DNA from: Flavobacterium sp. PMTSA4
Lineage (GTDB): Bacteria > Bacteroidota > Bacteroidia > Flavobacteriales > Flavobacteriaceae
Length of the DNA stretch: 64,000 nt
Assembly (NCBI RefSeq): GCF_032098525.1
Contig: NZ_CP134890.1
Location: forward strand, 682,001-746,000
Direction: 5' to 3'
Part shown: positions 24,601 to 32,512 of the stretch, piece after piece
How positions within the stretch are numbered: position 1 is the first letter of the stretch
How the letters are laid out: each line of letters starts with the position of its first letter
Notes under the pieces: model-generated
Told to the model about the DNA's origin: nothing
The model's input: the letters and a program-made list of their open reading frames with translations, nothing else
Databases searched by the model: none
Program-made: the position numbers and the translations under genes

Positions 24601-25105
24601 CACGAGCAATTGCCGTTGGATTTTTATCTTCCAGATGATTGATTTCACCATTAAGTTTATTACCAACAGGAAAATCAGATTGTTGCACTAAATCATTAAT
24701 CATGCCTTGTAATCCCATAGCACGACCATCATCGGGAGAATAGATGCGTGTAATTCCGTACTCTTGAAGCTCTGCAATTTCACTTGGCAGAATTACTCCA
24801 CCACCACCACCAAAAATTTTGATGTGTCCTGCTCCTTTTTCTTTCAGTAAGTCGTGCATGTATTTAAAATACTCGTTGTGTCCGCCTTGATAAGAAGTCA
24901 TGGCAATAGCATTGGCATCTTCCTGAATGGCGGTGTTGACTACTTCTTCCACACTGCGGTCGTGACCAAGGTGAATTACTTCGACACCAGTTGCCTGAAT
25001 GATGCGGCGCATGATATTGATGGCGGCATCATGACCATCAAAAAGAGATGCTGCAGTAACGATTCTTACTTTATTTTTAGGAATATAAGGAGTTTGTGGT
25101 TCCAT
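21680..25105 (-). CDS. icmF: fused isobutyryl-CoA mutase IcmF
   Basis: An 1141-aa single-chain protein. Residues ~1-145 are the B12-binding domain with 'SLFDGHDAAINIM' (the His ligand to cobalt) and 'FGGGGGVI'. Residues ~195-420 are a MeaB/ArgK-type G-protein chaperone with P-loop 'GITGTGGAGKSSL' (~201) and 'NKFDKRG'. Residues ~560-1141 are the substrate-binding TIM barrel of the methylmalonyl-CoA mutase superfamily. This order defines IcmF, which interconverts isobutyryl-CoA and n-butyryl-CoA (some members prefer isovaleryl/pivalyl-CoA) with adenosylcobalamin; the G domain loads and protects the cofactor. Length fits the family. It likely serves branched-chain amino-acid carbon flow. Confidence 0.95.
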   Translation of the reverse strand: MEPQTPYIPKNKVRIVTAASLFDGHDAAINIMRRIIQATGVEVIHLGHDRSVEEVVNTAIQEDANAIAMTSYQGGHNEYFKYMHDLLKEKGAGHIKIFGGGGGVILPSEIAELQEYGITRIYSPDDGRAMGLQGMINDLVQQSDFPVGNKLNGEINHLEDKNPTAIARVISSAENFPEVAKETLEAIHKKNEKTNIPVLGITGTGGAGKSSLVDELVRRFLIDFPEKTIGLISVDPSKRKTGGALLGDRIRMNAINNPRVYMRSLATRQSNLALSKYVAEAIQVLKAARYDIIILETSGIGQSDTEILEHSDVSLYVMTPEFGAATQLEKIDMLDFADLVAINKFDKRGALDAIRDVKKQYQRNHNLWDVNPDEMPVIGTIASQFNDPGMNTLYKRIMDKVVEKTNADLKSTFEITREMSEKIFVIPPHRTRYLSEIAENNRHYDEVVLTQVEVAQKLYGIYKTIESVNRKAPQLDKAGIVEDSLNRNEDNKVFLELLVQQFDKIKMDLDAYNWEVILNWSDKVAKYKNPVYSFKVRDKEIKIQTHTESLSHTQIPKVALPKYQAWGDILKWNLQENVPGEFPFAAGLYPFKREGEDPTRMFAGEGGPERTNRRFHYVSLGMPAKRLSTAFDSVTLYGNDPDLRPDIYGKIGNAGVSICCLDDAKKLYSGFDLSHPMTSVSMTINGPAPMLLGFFLNAAIDQNCEKYITENNLQVEVEEKINEIYKKKGVPRPKYNGDLPQGNNGLGLMLLGVTGDQVLPQDIYNDIKVKTLSQVRGTVQADILKEDQAQNTCIFSTEFALRLMGDVQEYFIQKNVRNFYSVSISGYHIAEAGANPITQLAFTLANGFTYVEYYLSRGMNINEFGPNLSFFFSNGIDPEYAVIGRVARKIWAKAMKNKYGANERAQMLKYHIQTSGRSLHAQEIDFNDIRTTLQALYAIYDNCNSLHTNAYDEAITTPTEESVRRAMAIQLIINKELGLAKNENPIQGSFIIEELTDLVEEAVLREFDRITERGGVLGAMETMYQRNQIQEESMYYEMLKHTGEFPIIGVNTFLSSKGSPTVLPAEVIRATEEEKQFQIQTLHNLHKANASKEDEHIAIIQEAAIKNQNIFEKLMEATKYCSLGQITSGLFEVGGQYRRNM

Positions 25106-25201
25106 TTTAAGAATATGATAATTTTAAGTGCGCAATTTACGGATTTATTAAAAATTATCTAAACAAAGCATGGCATAATTTTTGGAAGTTTTAAAGTATT
25201 A

Positions 25202-25235
25202 TTAACATCAAAGTTTATTCGTATTTTTAACTTTG
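25202..25235 (+). promoter_or_regulatory. promoter of the DUF4197 gene
   Basis: -7 element TAACTTTG at 25228-25235. A TTAACATCA (25202-25210) sits at -33 in place of the usual TTG; the identical nonamer recurs at 26015. Confidence 0.55.
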
Positions 25236-25253
25236 AAAACTAAATATACTACT

Positions 25254-25961
25254 ATGAAATACATTTTTCTTTTCCTGTCGGCCTTTACTTTTGCAAGTTG
25301 CGCTGAATTACAACAAGTTGCCAATCAATTTCCGGAGTTAAACCAAAATGGCACTTTAGATATCAGTGCTGGTTTGAAAGAAGCTTTGAACAACGGAATC
25401 AGTAAACAAGTATCAAAATTAACCGCAACCGATGGTTTCTTTAAAAATGAAATGGTAAAAATTCTATTACCTGAGGAATTACAAAAAGTAGATAAAGCTT
25501 TGAGAAATGTTGGAATGAGCAGTTTGGCTGACGAAGGATTGAAAGTGTTGAACCGCGCTGCGGAAGATGCTGTTAAAGAAGCAACTCCTATTTTTGTGGA
25601 TGCGGTTAAAAACATGTCGTTTACGGATGCAAAAAATATTTTGATGGGAAGCAATAACGCTGCAACTACTTATTTACAAAATACAACTTCAACGGCGTTG
25701 TATGCTAAATTTAATCCGGTGATTAAAAATTCGTTTGCTAAAGTTGGTGCTGATAGAGTATGGAGTTCAATTATTACCAAATACAATTCGCTACCTTTAG
25801 TAAAAGATGTGAATCCTGATTTAACCGACTACACTACTAATAAAGCTATGGAAGGAGTATTTAAAATGATTGCTGTTGAAGAAGGAAACATCAGAACGAA
25901 TATCAGTGCTAGAACTTCTACTTTACTTCAAAAAGTGTTTGCAATGCAGGACAAAAAGTAA
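25254..25961 (+). CDS. DUF4197 lipoprotein
   Basis: A 235-aa protein with signal peptide and lipobox 'TFASC' (Cys ~16), started at 25254 because the upstream ATG at 25233 lies within the promoter. The mature part is the conserved DUF4197 domain, mostly helical, with 'ISAGLKEALNNGI', 'FFKNEMVKILLPEEL' and 'NRAAEDAVKEATPIF'. Members are widespread in Bacteroidetes and Proteobacteria as periplasmic or membrane-anchored proteins of unknown function. It stands alone between two divergent units. Confidence 0.85.
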   Translation: MKYIFLFLSAFTFASCAELQQVANQFPELNQNGTLDISAGLKEALNNGISKQVSKLTATDGFFKNEMVKILLPEELQKVDKALRNVGMSSLADEGLKVLNRAAEDAVKEATPIFVDAVKNMSFTDAKNILMGSNNAATTYLQNTTSTALYAKFNPVIKNSFAKVGADRVWSSIITKYNSLPLVKDVNPDLTDYTTNKAMEGVFKMIAVEEGNIRTNISARTSTLLQKVFAMQDKK

Positions 25962-26014
25962 ATAAAAAGTTAAGATAATTTTTTAGTAATCAATAACATA
26001 AGTATAACATAATC

Positions 26015-26049
26015 TTAACATCAAAATGAAAACAGGATACCTATCTTTG
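26015..26049 (+). promoter_or_regulatory. promoter of a candidate small RNA
   Basis: TTAACATCA at 26015-26023 and -7 element TATCTTTG at 26042-26049, with no gene before the terminator at 26101-26134. Confidence 0.5.
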
Positions 26050-26054
26050 TAGAA

Positions 26055-26134
26055 TAAATTTGAATTTGAATTTATATCATTTTGGTTAAGGTTAGTTAAA
26101 AACCCGATTCTTGTCCCTTAGAGTCGGGTTTTTT
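26055..26134 (+). ncRNA. candidate small RNA, ~80 nt
   Basis: A complete small unit: promoter 6 nt upstream, an AT-rich body with no start codon of interest, and a terminator hairpin AACCCGATTC/GAGTCGGGTT (26101-26130) with T-tail. It runs into the end of the convergent gene at 26133. The body 'TTGGTTAAGG' before the hairpin loosely resembles 'TTGGGTAAGTTAAAAA' in the candidate at 9044-9110. No known RNA family recognised. Confidence 0.4.
26101..26134. terminator. terminator hairpin
   Basis: 10-bp stem with one wobble pair and a 10-nt loop, then TTTTAT. It overlaps the stop of the gene at 26133-26933 and may serve both strands. Confidence 0.75.
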
Positions 26135-26933
26135 ATATTTTGGAATGTAGCTGTTTGAAATAAGAGAATGCTTTAACCAATCGGCTACCGTACCAAGAGA
26201 ACATTTCGCCATCTACGAAAATTACTTTAGCATGGTGTGTGAATCGTCCCAATTCAAAAGCGTGGTCGTCCGTAAACGGAAAAGGCTCGGAAGACAATAA
26301 AACAATATCAGGATCGCCTTGAATGCGCATTTTTTGAATAATCACTTCGGGATAACGTTCCTCTCGATTGGTGTAAATGTTTTCGAAATGATTTAATTTC
26401 AGCAACTCATTGATGAACGTATTTTTTCCTGCAACCATATAAGGATTTGCCCAAATGAAATAGGCAACTTTTTGAACCTGTTTGTCTTTGATGAAGTTTT
26501 GAAAATCAATCAGCGCATGGTTTGTCTTGTCTATCCACTTTTGTGCTTCTACTCTTTTGTTGAACAGCAACCCAAAATCGGTTATCATTTGAAGATTGTC
26601 TTCGAGTGTTATTATATCCGTAACCCAAACCGGACAGATTTTTGATAACGCTTCAACAATTTCGGGTGTGTTTTCTTCTTTGTTGCAAATGATGATATCA
26701 GGTTGTAACAATCTGATTTTTTCAACGTGTACTTTCTTGGTTCCGCCAACAATCTTTTTTGTGGATTTGAAATGAAATGGATGCACACAGAACTTCGTTA
26801 TTCCCACTATATCATCTTCCAAACCCAAATCGTATAATAATTCGGTTTGTGAAGGTACCAAAGAAACAATTCTTTTAGGTGTTAATGTAAAAGAATGTGA
26901 AGTTCCGAGTTGGTCTGTGAAGGTTTTAGACAA
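26133..26933 (-). CDS. BtuF-like helical-backbone metal/cofactor-binding protein
   Basis: A 266-aa protein of the periplasmic-binding fold with a rigid helical backbone (PF01497 type), as in BtuF and siderophore receptors. Typical segments are 'RIVSLVPSQTELLYDLGLED', 'IVGITKFCVHP', 'KIRLLQPDIIICNKEEN' and the C-terminal 'LVKAFSYFKQL'. No signal peptide or lipobox is visible, so as annotated it would be cytosolic; this is a recurrent feature of this Bacteroidetes subfamily. A role in cobamide handling is plausible because the B12-dependent icmF is nearby, but the two are not in one operon. It starts 11 bp after the preceding membrane protein gene. Confidence 0.75.
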   Translation of the reverse strand: MSKTFTDQLGTSHSFTLTPKRIVSLVPSQTELLYDLGLEDDIVGITKFCVHPFHFKSTKKIVGGTKKVHVEKIRLLQPDIIICNKEENTPEIVEALSKICPVWVTDIITLEDNLQMITDFGLLFNKRVEAQKWIDKTNHALIDFQNFIKDKQVQKVAYFIWANPYMVAGKNTFINELLKLNHFENIYTNREERYPEVIIQKMRIQGDPDIVLLSSEPFPFTDDHAFELGRFTHHAKVIFVDGEMFSWYGSRLVKAFSYFKQLHSKI

Positions 26934-26944
26934 GAAATAAAATT

Positions 26945-27442
26945 TTATTTATTAATAAATTTTGCGATTGCTTTATTGTTAGTTAGTAGTAACCAACCAA
27001 AAATTATGTTTATCACTTTAGCAAAAATCCAGAAGTAATCTGTCTTTCTATCAAACACTTCTACATTTGATAATTTTGATTTAAACTCATTCAATATATC
27101 GAGAATGAATTCAGATAAAAAATCTATTATAAGCCACAAACCAATTATTGCTATTGAGTATCTCAAAAATGTTTCGAAATCTGTATTTCCTAGAATTATT
27201 TTATCATCATCAAAACCTTTGTCTAAACCTAAAAAACCGATTATAAAATCTGATTTAAAAATTAAAAGATAAGTTAGTCCAAAGCAAACAAACAATGAAA
27301 ACAATAAAACTAATATTAAATCAAAACTTATATTAATAACCAAATTTGTAATATTCCAAGGAATTACTTGAAACAGGGTTACAATCAAAAAGTATAATCC
27401 AAATACTTTTAATACAATTCTAAATAAGTCTCTTTTTGTCAT
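26945..27442 (-). CDS. hypothetical membrane protein coupled to pyrF
   Basis: A 165-aa protein with about four hydrophobic helices (~10-32, ~38-62, ~85-115, ~138-157) and a short polar loop containing 'GLDKGFDDDKIIL'. The family is not recognised. Its ATG overlaps the pyrF stop as ATGA, so translation is probably coupled, and the BtuF-like gene follows 11 bp on. Codon use is more AT-rich than that of pyrF, which hints at later insertion into an existing pyrF unit. Confidence 0.65.
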   Translation of the reverse strand: MTKRDLFRIVLKVFGLYFLIVTLFQVIPWNITNLVINISFDLILVLLFSLFVCFGLTYLLIFKSDFIIGFLGLDKGFDDDKIILGNTDFETFLRYSIAIIGLWLIIDFLSEFILDILNEFKSKLSNVEVFDRKTDYFWIFAKVINIIFGWLLLTNNKAIAKFINK

Positions 27443-28257
27443 CTAGCTTTAATTATTTCTTCCATTTCTTGTTGCAGTTTCAAAGCTTCTACTCTAGCCT
27501 TTTCGGCAAAGTCAACTCCGTTTGAAGCGTAAATGATTCCGCGTGAAGAATTAATCAGTAAACCAATATCATCGTTCATTCCGTAAGAGCAAACATCATA
27601 AAGGTTTCCTCCTTGAGCGCCAACGCCTGGAACTAACAGAAAACTATTGGGTACAATTTTTCTAATCTCGGTAAAATATTCGGCTTTTGTAGCGCCAACT
27701 ACATACATTAAGTTATGAGCATTTTTCCAATGCTTTGAAGTTTCAAGCACTTGCTTGTAGAGTTCTTTACCGTCTGTTTCCAGTGTTTGAAAATCAAACG
27801 CACCTTCATTGGAAGTTAATGCTAACATGATAGCATGTTTGTTTTCGAAAGCCAAAAACGGTTCTACTGAATCTTTACCCATATAAGGCGCAACTGTTAC
27901 ACTATCGAAATTTAAATCTTCCAGGAAAGCTTTGGCGTACATTGTTGATGTATTGCCAATATCGCCGCGCTTTGCATCGGCAATGGTGAAGATTTCAGGA
28001 TATTTTTCGTTGATGTAATTAATCGTTTTTTCGAGTGATTGCCAACCTTTCAATCCATAGGCTTCATAGAAAGCAGTATTTGGTTTATAAGAAACACACA
28101 AATCATGCGTGGCGTCAATAATGGCTTTGTTGAATTCAAAAATTGGATCTTCTGTTTCAAGAAGTTGTTTTGGTATTTTATTCAAATCGACATCTAAACC
28201 AATGCATAGAAAGGATTTTTTCTTGTGGATTTGTTCAATAAGTTGTTGTGTTGTCAT
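27439..28257 (-). CDS. pyrF: orotidine 5'-phosphate decarboxylase (type 2)
   Basis: A 272-aa TIM-barrel enzyme that makes UMP from OMP, the last step of de novo pyrimidine synthesis. The signature 'FTIADAKRGDIGNTSTMY' carries the catalytic Asp-Lys-Asp array, and 'FLLVPGVGAQGGNL' is the phosphate-binding segment. At 272 aa it belongs to the longer subfamily 2 found in Bacteroidetes, Actinobacteria and Myxococcus. It is first in a three-gene unit with a coupled membrane protein and a BtuF-like protein. Confidence 0.95.
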   Translation of the reverse strand: MTTQQLIEQIHKKKSFLCIGLDVDLNKIPKQLLETEDPIFEFNKAIIDATHDLCVSYKPNTAFYEAYGLKGWQSLEKTINYINEKYPEIFTIADAKRGDIGNTSTMYAKAFLEDLNFDSVTVAPYMGKDSVEPFLAFENKHAIMLALTSNEGAFDFQTLETDGKELYKQVLETSKHWKNAHNLMYVVGATKAEYFTEIRKIVPNSFLLVPGVGAQGGNLYDVCSYGMNDDIGLLINSSRGIIYASNGVDFAEKARVEALKLQQEMEEIIKAR

Positions 28258-28276
28258 AGTGTTGCTTGTGTGGCTT

Positions 28277-28284
28277 CAAAGTTA
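28277..28284 (-). promoter_or_regulatory. -7 promoter element of pyrF
   Basis: TAACTTTG on the minus strand, 19 bp before the ATG. Confidence 0.6.
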
Positions 28285-28364
28285 CAATCTTTCAAAGTTT
28301 TCTACTAATTCCTTTGAAAAATAATCTTCGTTTCTAAAAATTGTATAACTATTTGAAAAATTGA

Positions 28365-28399
28365 TATAACACACTTGGGCATTAGTTGTTGGATATTTG
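28365..28399 (+). promoter_or_regulatory. promoter-like element of the outer-membrane barrel gene
   Basis: TATAACACA (28365-28373), 22 nt, then TTTGTAGTA (28396-28404). The same two blocks with the same 22-nt gap occur at 32478-32517. Confidence 0.5.
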
Positions 28400-28428
28400 T
28401 AGTATAAATAATTATAAAATTAAAGACT

Positions 28429-29073
28429 ATGAAAACAGTAACATCAAGAATAGGATTAGTAATAGTATTGTTTTTAACAACAATTTGCTATTCGCAAGAA
28501 ACTAAAATTGATAATGACGACAGAGACCAAATGCGATTTGGATTTAAAGCAGGAGTTAATTTTTCTAATGTTTATGATGAGGAAGGAAATAATTTTGTTG
28601 CAGATGGAAAAACAGGATTGGCAGCTGGTGTATTCTTATCGGTTCCTTTTGGAAAAGTTATAGGATTTCAACCTGAGCTGATTTATTCGCAAAAAGGATT
28701 TAAAGCCACAGGAAGTGTTCTTGGATTTGATTATGACTATAAAAGAACCACAACCTATTTGGACATTCCCTTATTATTACAAATAAAACCATCGAGTAAT
28801 TTTACCTTACTTGCTGGTCCGCAATTCTCTTATTTATTGGAAACTAAGAATGAATTTAACAACACTTCCAATACAGTTGAAGAAGAAATTAATGGTGATA
28901 ATTATAAAAAGAATATTTTCGGGTTTGTTGTTGGTGCCGATGTTAACCTTGACCAATTTGTAATTGGCGGAAGATTGGGTTGGGATATCAGCAAATCAGA
29001 CTCAGATGGTAACTCAGATTCGCCGAGATATAAAAATCAAGTGATTCAATTAACTCTTGGTTATCGATTTTAA
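28429..29073 (+). CDS. outer-membrane beta-barrel protein (porin family)
   Basis: A 214-aa protein with a signal peptide ending 'TICYSQ' and a barrel of about eight strands. Repeated amphipathic strands such as 'RFGFKAGVNFSNVYDE', 'IGFQPELIYSQKGF' and 'FTLLAGPQFSYLL' are typical, and it ends in 'IQLTLGYRF' with a C-terminal aromatic as expected for BAM recognition. This PorT/OMP_b-brl class is usual in Bacteroidetes; pore or structural role is unknown. It has its own promoter and terminator and precedes a regulatory cassette. Confidence 0.85.
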   Translation: MKTVTSRIGLVIVLFLTTICYSQETKIDNDDRDQMRFGFKAGVNFSNVYDEEGNNFVADGKTGLAAGVFLSVPFGKVIGFQPELIYSQKGFKATGSVLGFDYDYKRTTTYLDIPLLLQIKPSSNFTLLAGPQFSYLLETKNEFNNTSNTVEEEINGDNYKKNIFGFVVGADVNLDQFVIGGRLGWDISKSDSDGNSDSPRYKNQVIQLTLGYRF

Positions 29074-29091
29074 TTGAAATAGACTGAATTA

Positions 29092-29129
29092 AAAAAAATG
29101 AAGTAAAAAGTAAATGGCTTCATTTTTTT
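29092..29129 (+). terminator. terminator after the barrel gene
   Basis: AAAAAAATGAAG (29092-29103) pairs with CTTCATTTTTTT (29118-29129), 14-nt loop. Confidence 0.65.
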
Positions 29130-29170
29130 TTAGAATTATTTATCTCTAAATTTACAAGAAAGAAACCTTT

Positions 29171-29731
29171 ATGAAAGCTTTTATAAAATTTGACATTAAC
29201 ATAGTAACCAAAAAATTATTAGAAGATTTATTAAAACCTTTTAATATCAAATTTAGAGTAATTGGTTTTGGTGAAATTGAATTTTTAGAAAATGTGTCTC
29301 AGCCAAAGATTGATGAAATAACATCAATTTTAAACGAATATGGCATTGAGATTATAGAAAATCAAAAAAGTATTTTAGTTCAAAAAATAAAAGATACTAT
29401 TACCGAAATGGTGAATAGTGAAGAACCTTTGTCTGTAAAAAGTTCTGTTTATTTAGCAGATAAATTGAATCATAGCTATGGTTATCTTTCCAATCTTTTT
29501 TCTGAAGTAACCTATACTTCTATTGAGAACTATATTATTATTCAAAAAATTGAATTAGCTAAAAACTTAATCATAAACAACCAATTGACATTGACCGAAA
29601 TTGCTTTTAAATTAAATTATTCGAGTGTTGCGCATTTGAGTACTCAATTTAAAAATATCACCGGAATCACACCTTCTGCTTTTCAGCGAATATTAATGAA
29701 AAGAAGAGAAATGTCTATTAAAAACCTTTAA
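29171..29731 (+). CDS. AraC-family transcriptional regulator, short form
   Basis: A 186-aa protein. The C-terminal ~100 residues are a double helix-turn-helix AraC domain with 'YLADKLNHSYGYLSNLF', 'LTLTEIAFKLNYSSVAHLST' and 'FKNITGITPSAFQRI'. The N-terminal ~70 residues form a small alpha/beta domain ('KFRVIGFGEIEFLENV') unlike the cupin of classical AraC proteins. This compact type is recurrent in Flavobacteriia, where it sits near stress genes. A response regulator follows 12 bp downstream and a kinase overlaps that, so all three probably form an operon. Confidence 0.85.
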   Translation: MKAFIKFDINIVTKKLLEDLLKPFNIKFRVIGFGEIEFLENVSQPKIDEITSILNEYGIEIIENQKSILVQKIKDTITEMVNSEEPLSVKSSVYLADKLNHSYGYLSNLFSEVTYTSIENYIIIQKIELAKNLIINNQLTLTEIAFKLNYSSVAHLSTQFKNITGITPSAFQRILMKRREMSIKNL

Positions 29732-29743
29732 ACCTAACATATT

Positions 29744-30190
29744 ATGCAAAAAGAATTTATAACCATTGCGCTTGCTGATGATGATGAAGATGATAGGCTT
29801 TTCTTTACCGATGCTTTTGAAGAACTAAAAATAAACACCAATGTTACTACATGCAACGATGGTGTTGAACTAATGGAATATCTTTTAAATCCTGATACTA
29901 TTTTGCCAAACATTTTATTTTTGGATTTAAACATGCCTAGAAAAAATGGTTTTGAATGTTTATTAGATATTCGAAAAGAAAAGAAATTCAATGATATAGC
30001 TATTGCTATTTATTCTACCTCTTCAAGTGAGGAAGATATTGAGAATACTTTTGTTCATGGTGCTAATATTTACATCAAAAAGCCCAGCGATTTCAATACT
30101 TTAAAAAAAGTACTCTCTGAAGTTGTAACCCTAAATTGGCAATACCATACTTCGGGACTAAACAAAGAAAACTTTTTACTAAGACTATGA
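29744..30190 (+). CDS. single-domain response regulator (Rcp1-like)
   Basis: A 148-aa CheY-like receiver with no output domain. The acidic pocket is 'ALADDDEDDRLFF', the phospho-acceptor is Asp in 'NILFLDLNMPRKNGFE', and the switch residues Ser/Thr and Lys are in 'AIYSTSSSEED' and 'IYIKKPSDF'. The extended acidic start and 'NGFE' loop resemble the Rcp1 class that pairs with phytochrome or PAS kinases. Its stop overlaps the next start (ATGA at 30187-30190), so it is translationally coupled to the kinase and is its likely partner. Confidence 0.9.
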   Translation: MQKEFITIALADDDEDDRLFFTDAFEELKINTNVTTCNDGVELMEYLLNPDTILPNILFLDLNMPRKNGFECLLDIRKEKKFNDIAIAIYSTSSSEEDIENTFVHGANIYIKKPSDFNTLKKVLSEVVTLNWQYHTSGLNKENFLLRL

Positions 30191-32388
30191 TTGGAATATT
30201 AAATACTTTCAAATCAAGAACATTTTTAAACATAGCATTTGTTATTTCGCTAGCAAGTATATTTTTTACGGCTTCTATTACTTATAAACACATTGAAGAA
30301 TTAAACAAATCTTCGGAACTAGTGATGAAATCGTATGAGGTAAAAATCAACCTTGAGCGATTGATGTCTGAGTTAAAAGATGCTGAAACTGGATTTAGAG
30401 GTTATTTATTATACAAAGACAAAGCCTTTTTAGAACCTTACAACAGTTCAAGAGAAAATGTTGATAAAGCATTTTTAAGAATTAAACGATTGACTAAAGA
30501 CAATCAAACCCAACAAAAAAATTTACATGAGTTATACCGATTAATTGCCATCAGGTATTCCTATTTTGATGAAGATCGTGAAGATGAAACGAAGTATAAA
30601 TATCAAAAATATTATGTATACAATAGCAAGAAAGCCATGGACGACGTTCGAAAAAAAACGGACGAAATGGGAAAACTTGAAGACTATTTATTACTGAAAA
30701 GAGAACAATACTTTAAAGACACTTCGTTCTACACTCCTTTTTATGCGTTGTTAATTATATTGATAACCTTATTTTTAATTGTAATTGCCTACATTAGAAT
30801 CAACAGAGATTTACTGCGATTAAGAAAATCAAATAATCGATTACTTGTTATTAATGAATCTCAGAAACTTGCCGAAATAATAGGGAAATTTGGTATTTGG
30901 GAAATAAATCTTGAAACAAAAAAATATACTTTCTCTGATAATCTTTATCGAATATTAGGATATGAACCACAAGAGTTTGAACCAACTCTGGAAGACTTCT
31001 TAAAAAATATTCATCCCGACGATTTAGAATATGTAAAAGAAAAATCGGCTAAAATACTTGAGCAAAAAGAATTACCATCCTATACTTATAGAGTGATAAA
31101 AAAGAATGGAGACATTCGATTTTTTCATGCTTCGGGTATTATGATTCAAAATAATTTTGGTCAAAACATACTCGTTGGAACAACGCAAGATATAACTGAG
31201 CAGCAAGAGTATACCGAAAAAATTAAAAAAACAAACGAAGAACTCTTTGAAAACAATAAACAGTTAAAAATCTATGAAGAATCCAGTAAACAAGCTGAGA
31301 TTTTAGGTAATTATGCAAGCTGGACTTTTAATTATGAAAAAGAACAATTTACCTATTCTGACAATAAGTTCAGACTTTTAGGATGCAAACCACAATCGTT
31401 TGAACCAACTATTGAAAATTTTGTTGAATTTGTTCATCCTGATGACAAACCAATATTTTTAGAAGGCTACAACAACATCCTTAAAAAAGAAAACCTAGAA
31501 ACCATTAACTACCGAGTAATCCGAAAAGACGGGAAAGTTCGATATTTCAGGAAAAATGCAAAATTATTTATCGATTCTCATGGCAATAAAAATGTTATTG
31601 GAACTACACAAGACATTACTGATGATGTTGTTAAAACCATTGATTTGAAGCAAAAGAATTTAGAATTAGAGCGTTCTAATAAAGAATTGATTGAATTCAA
31701 TTATGCTGCCAGTCATGATTTACAAGAACCGCTCAGAAAAATTCAAACCTTTATATCAAGGATTAACGATTCAGAAATTGAAAATCTTAGTGAAAAAGGA
31801 AAAGAATTCATGGAAAGAATTGTGAATGCTGCCACAAGAATGAGAATTCTAATTGATGATTTATTACAGTATTCCAGAACTAATAAATCGGATGCTTTAT
31901 TTGAATCTGTTGATTTGAATGAAATACTTAGTAACGTAACACAGGATTTATCAGAATCAATTTCAGAAAGTAAAACAGTTATAACCATTCCTAATTTGCC
32001 GAAAATAAAAGCAATTCCGTTTCAAATTCAACAGTTATTTATAAATCTTATTAGTAATTCTATTAAGTATAAAAAACCAACGAAAAACCCAATTATCAAC
32101 ATAGAATACAGTAAAGTTAAAGCCAAAAATGAAAATATTGGAGACGAAACTAACACTCAATATCATAAAATAGTTGTTACTGATAATGGAATTGGTTTTG
32201 ATCAGGAACATGCTGAAAAAATATTTTTGCTTTTCAATCGTTTACATGGTAAAACAGATTATCCTGGAACTGGAGTTGGATTAGCAATTTGTAAAAAAAT
32301 TATAAGTAACCATAATGGTTATATTCAGGCTATTGGTGAAGTTGATAAAGGAACAAGTATTATAATTCATATTCCAGTTGATTTATAA
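30187..32388 (+). CDS. CHASE3/PAS-domain sensor histidine kinase
   Basis: A 733-aa membrane kinase, started at the ATG overlapping the regulator stop. TM1 is ~10-30 and TM2 ~183-205, flanking a periplasmic CHASE3 domain ('ELKDAETGFRGYLLYKD'). Two PAS/PAC units follow (~225-345 and ~355-475), each ending 'GTTQDIT'. The HisKA segment is 'NYAASHDLQEPLRKIQTF' with the phospho-His, of the DHp type found in phytochrome-like kinases. HATPase_c has 'FINLISNSIKY', 'VTDNGIGFD' and 'PGTGVGLAIC'. The signal is unknown; the neighbouring AraC protein and envelope gene cluster suggest cell-envelope stress. Confidence 0.92.
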   Translation: MIGILNTFKSRTFLNIAFVISLASIFFTASITYKHIEELNKSSELVMKSYEVKINLERLMSELKDAETGFRGYLLYKDKAFLEPYNSSRENVDKAFLRIKRLTKDNQTQQKNLHELYRLIAIRYSYFDEDREDETKYKYQKYYVYNSKKAMDDVRKKTDEMGKLEDYLLLKREQYFKDTSFYTPFYALLIILITLFLIVIAYIRINRDLLRLRKSNNRLLVINESQKLAEIIGKFGIWEINLETKKYTFSDNLYRILGYEPQEFEPTLEDFLKNIHPDDLEYVKEKSAKILEQKELPSYTYRVIKKNGDIRFFHASGIMIQNNFGQNILVGTTQDITEQQEYTEKIKKTNEELFENNKQLKIYEESSKQAEILGNYASWTFNYEKEQFTYSDNKFRLLGCKPQSFEPTIENFVEFVHPDDKPIFLEGYNNILKKENLETINYRVIRKDGKVRYFRKNAKLFIDSHGNKNVIGTTQDITDDVVKTIDLKQKNLELERSNKELIEFNYAASHDLQEPLRKIQTFISRINDSEIENLSEKGKEFMERIVNAATRMRILIDDLLQYSRTNKSDALFESVDLNEILSNVTQDLSESISESKTVITIPNLPKIKAIPFQIQQLFINLISNSIKYKKPTKNPIINIEYSKVKAKNENIGDETNTQYHKIVVTDNGIGFDQEHAEKIFLLFNRLHGKTDYPGTGVGLAICKKIISNHNGYIQAIGEVDKGTSIIIHIPVDL

Positions 32389-32417
32389 ACTTTTAGCCTA
32401 AATTTTTATTATAGAAG

Positions 32418-32440
32418 TCCCATTTTTCGATGGGATTTTT
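32418..32440 (+). terminator. terminator after the kinase gene
   Basis: TCCCAT-TTTTCG-ATGGGA stem followed by Ts, closing the three-gene regulatory unit. Confidence 0.7.
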
Positions 32441-32477
32441 TATTTGAGAATAATTATATAACAATTGAAAAAAATGT

Positions 32478-32512
32478 TATAACACAAAAAGGTGATAGAT
32501 GAGTGAACTTTG
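32478..32512 (+). promoter_or_regulatory. promoter-like element of the envelope cluster
   Basis: TATAACACA (32478-32486), 22 nt, then TTTGTAGTA (32509-32517), the same arrangement as before the barrel gene at 28365. Confidence 0.5.
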
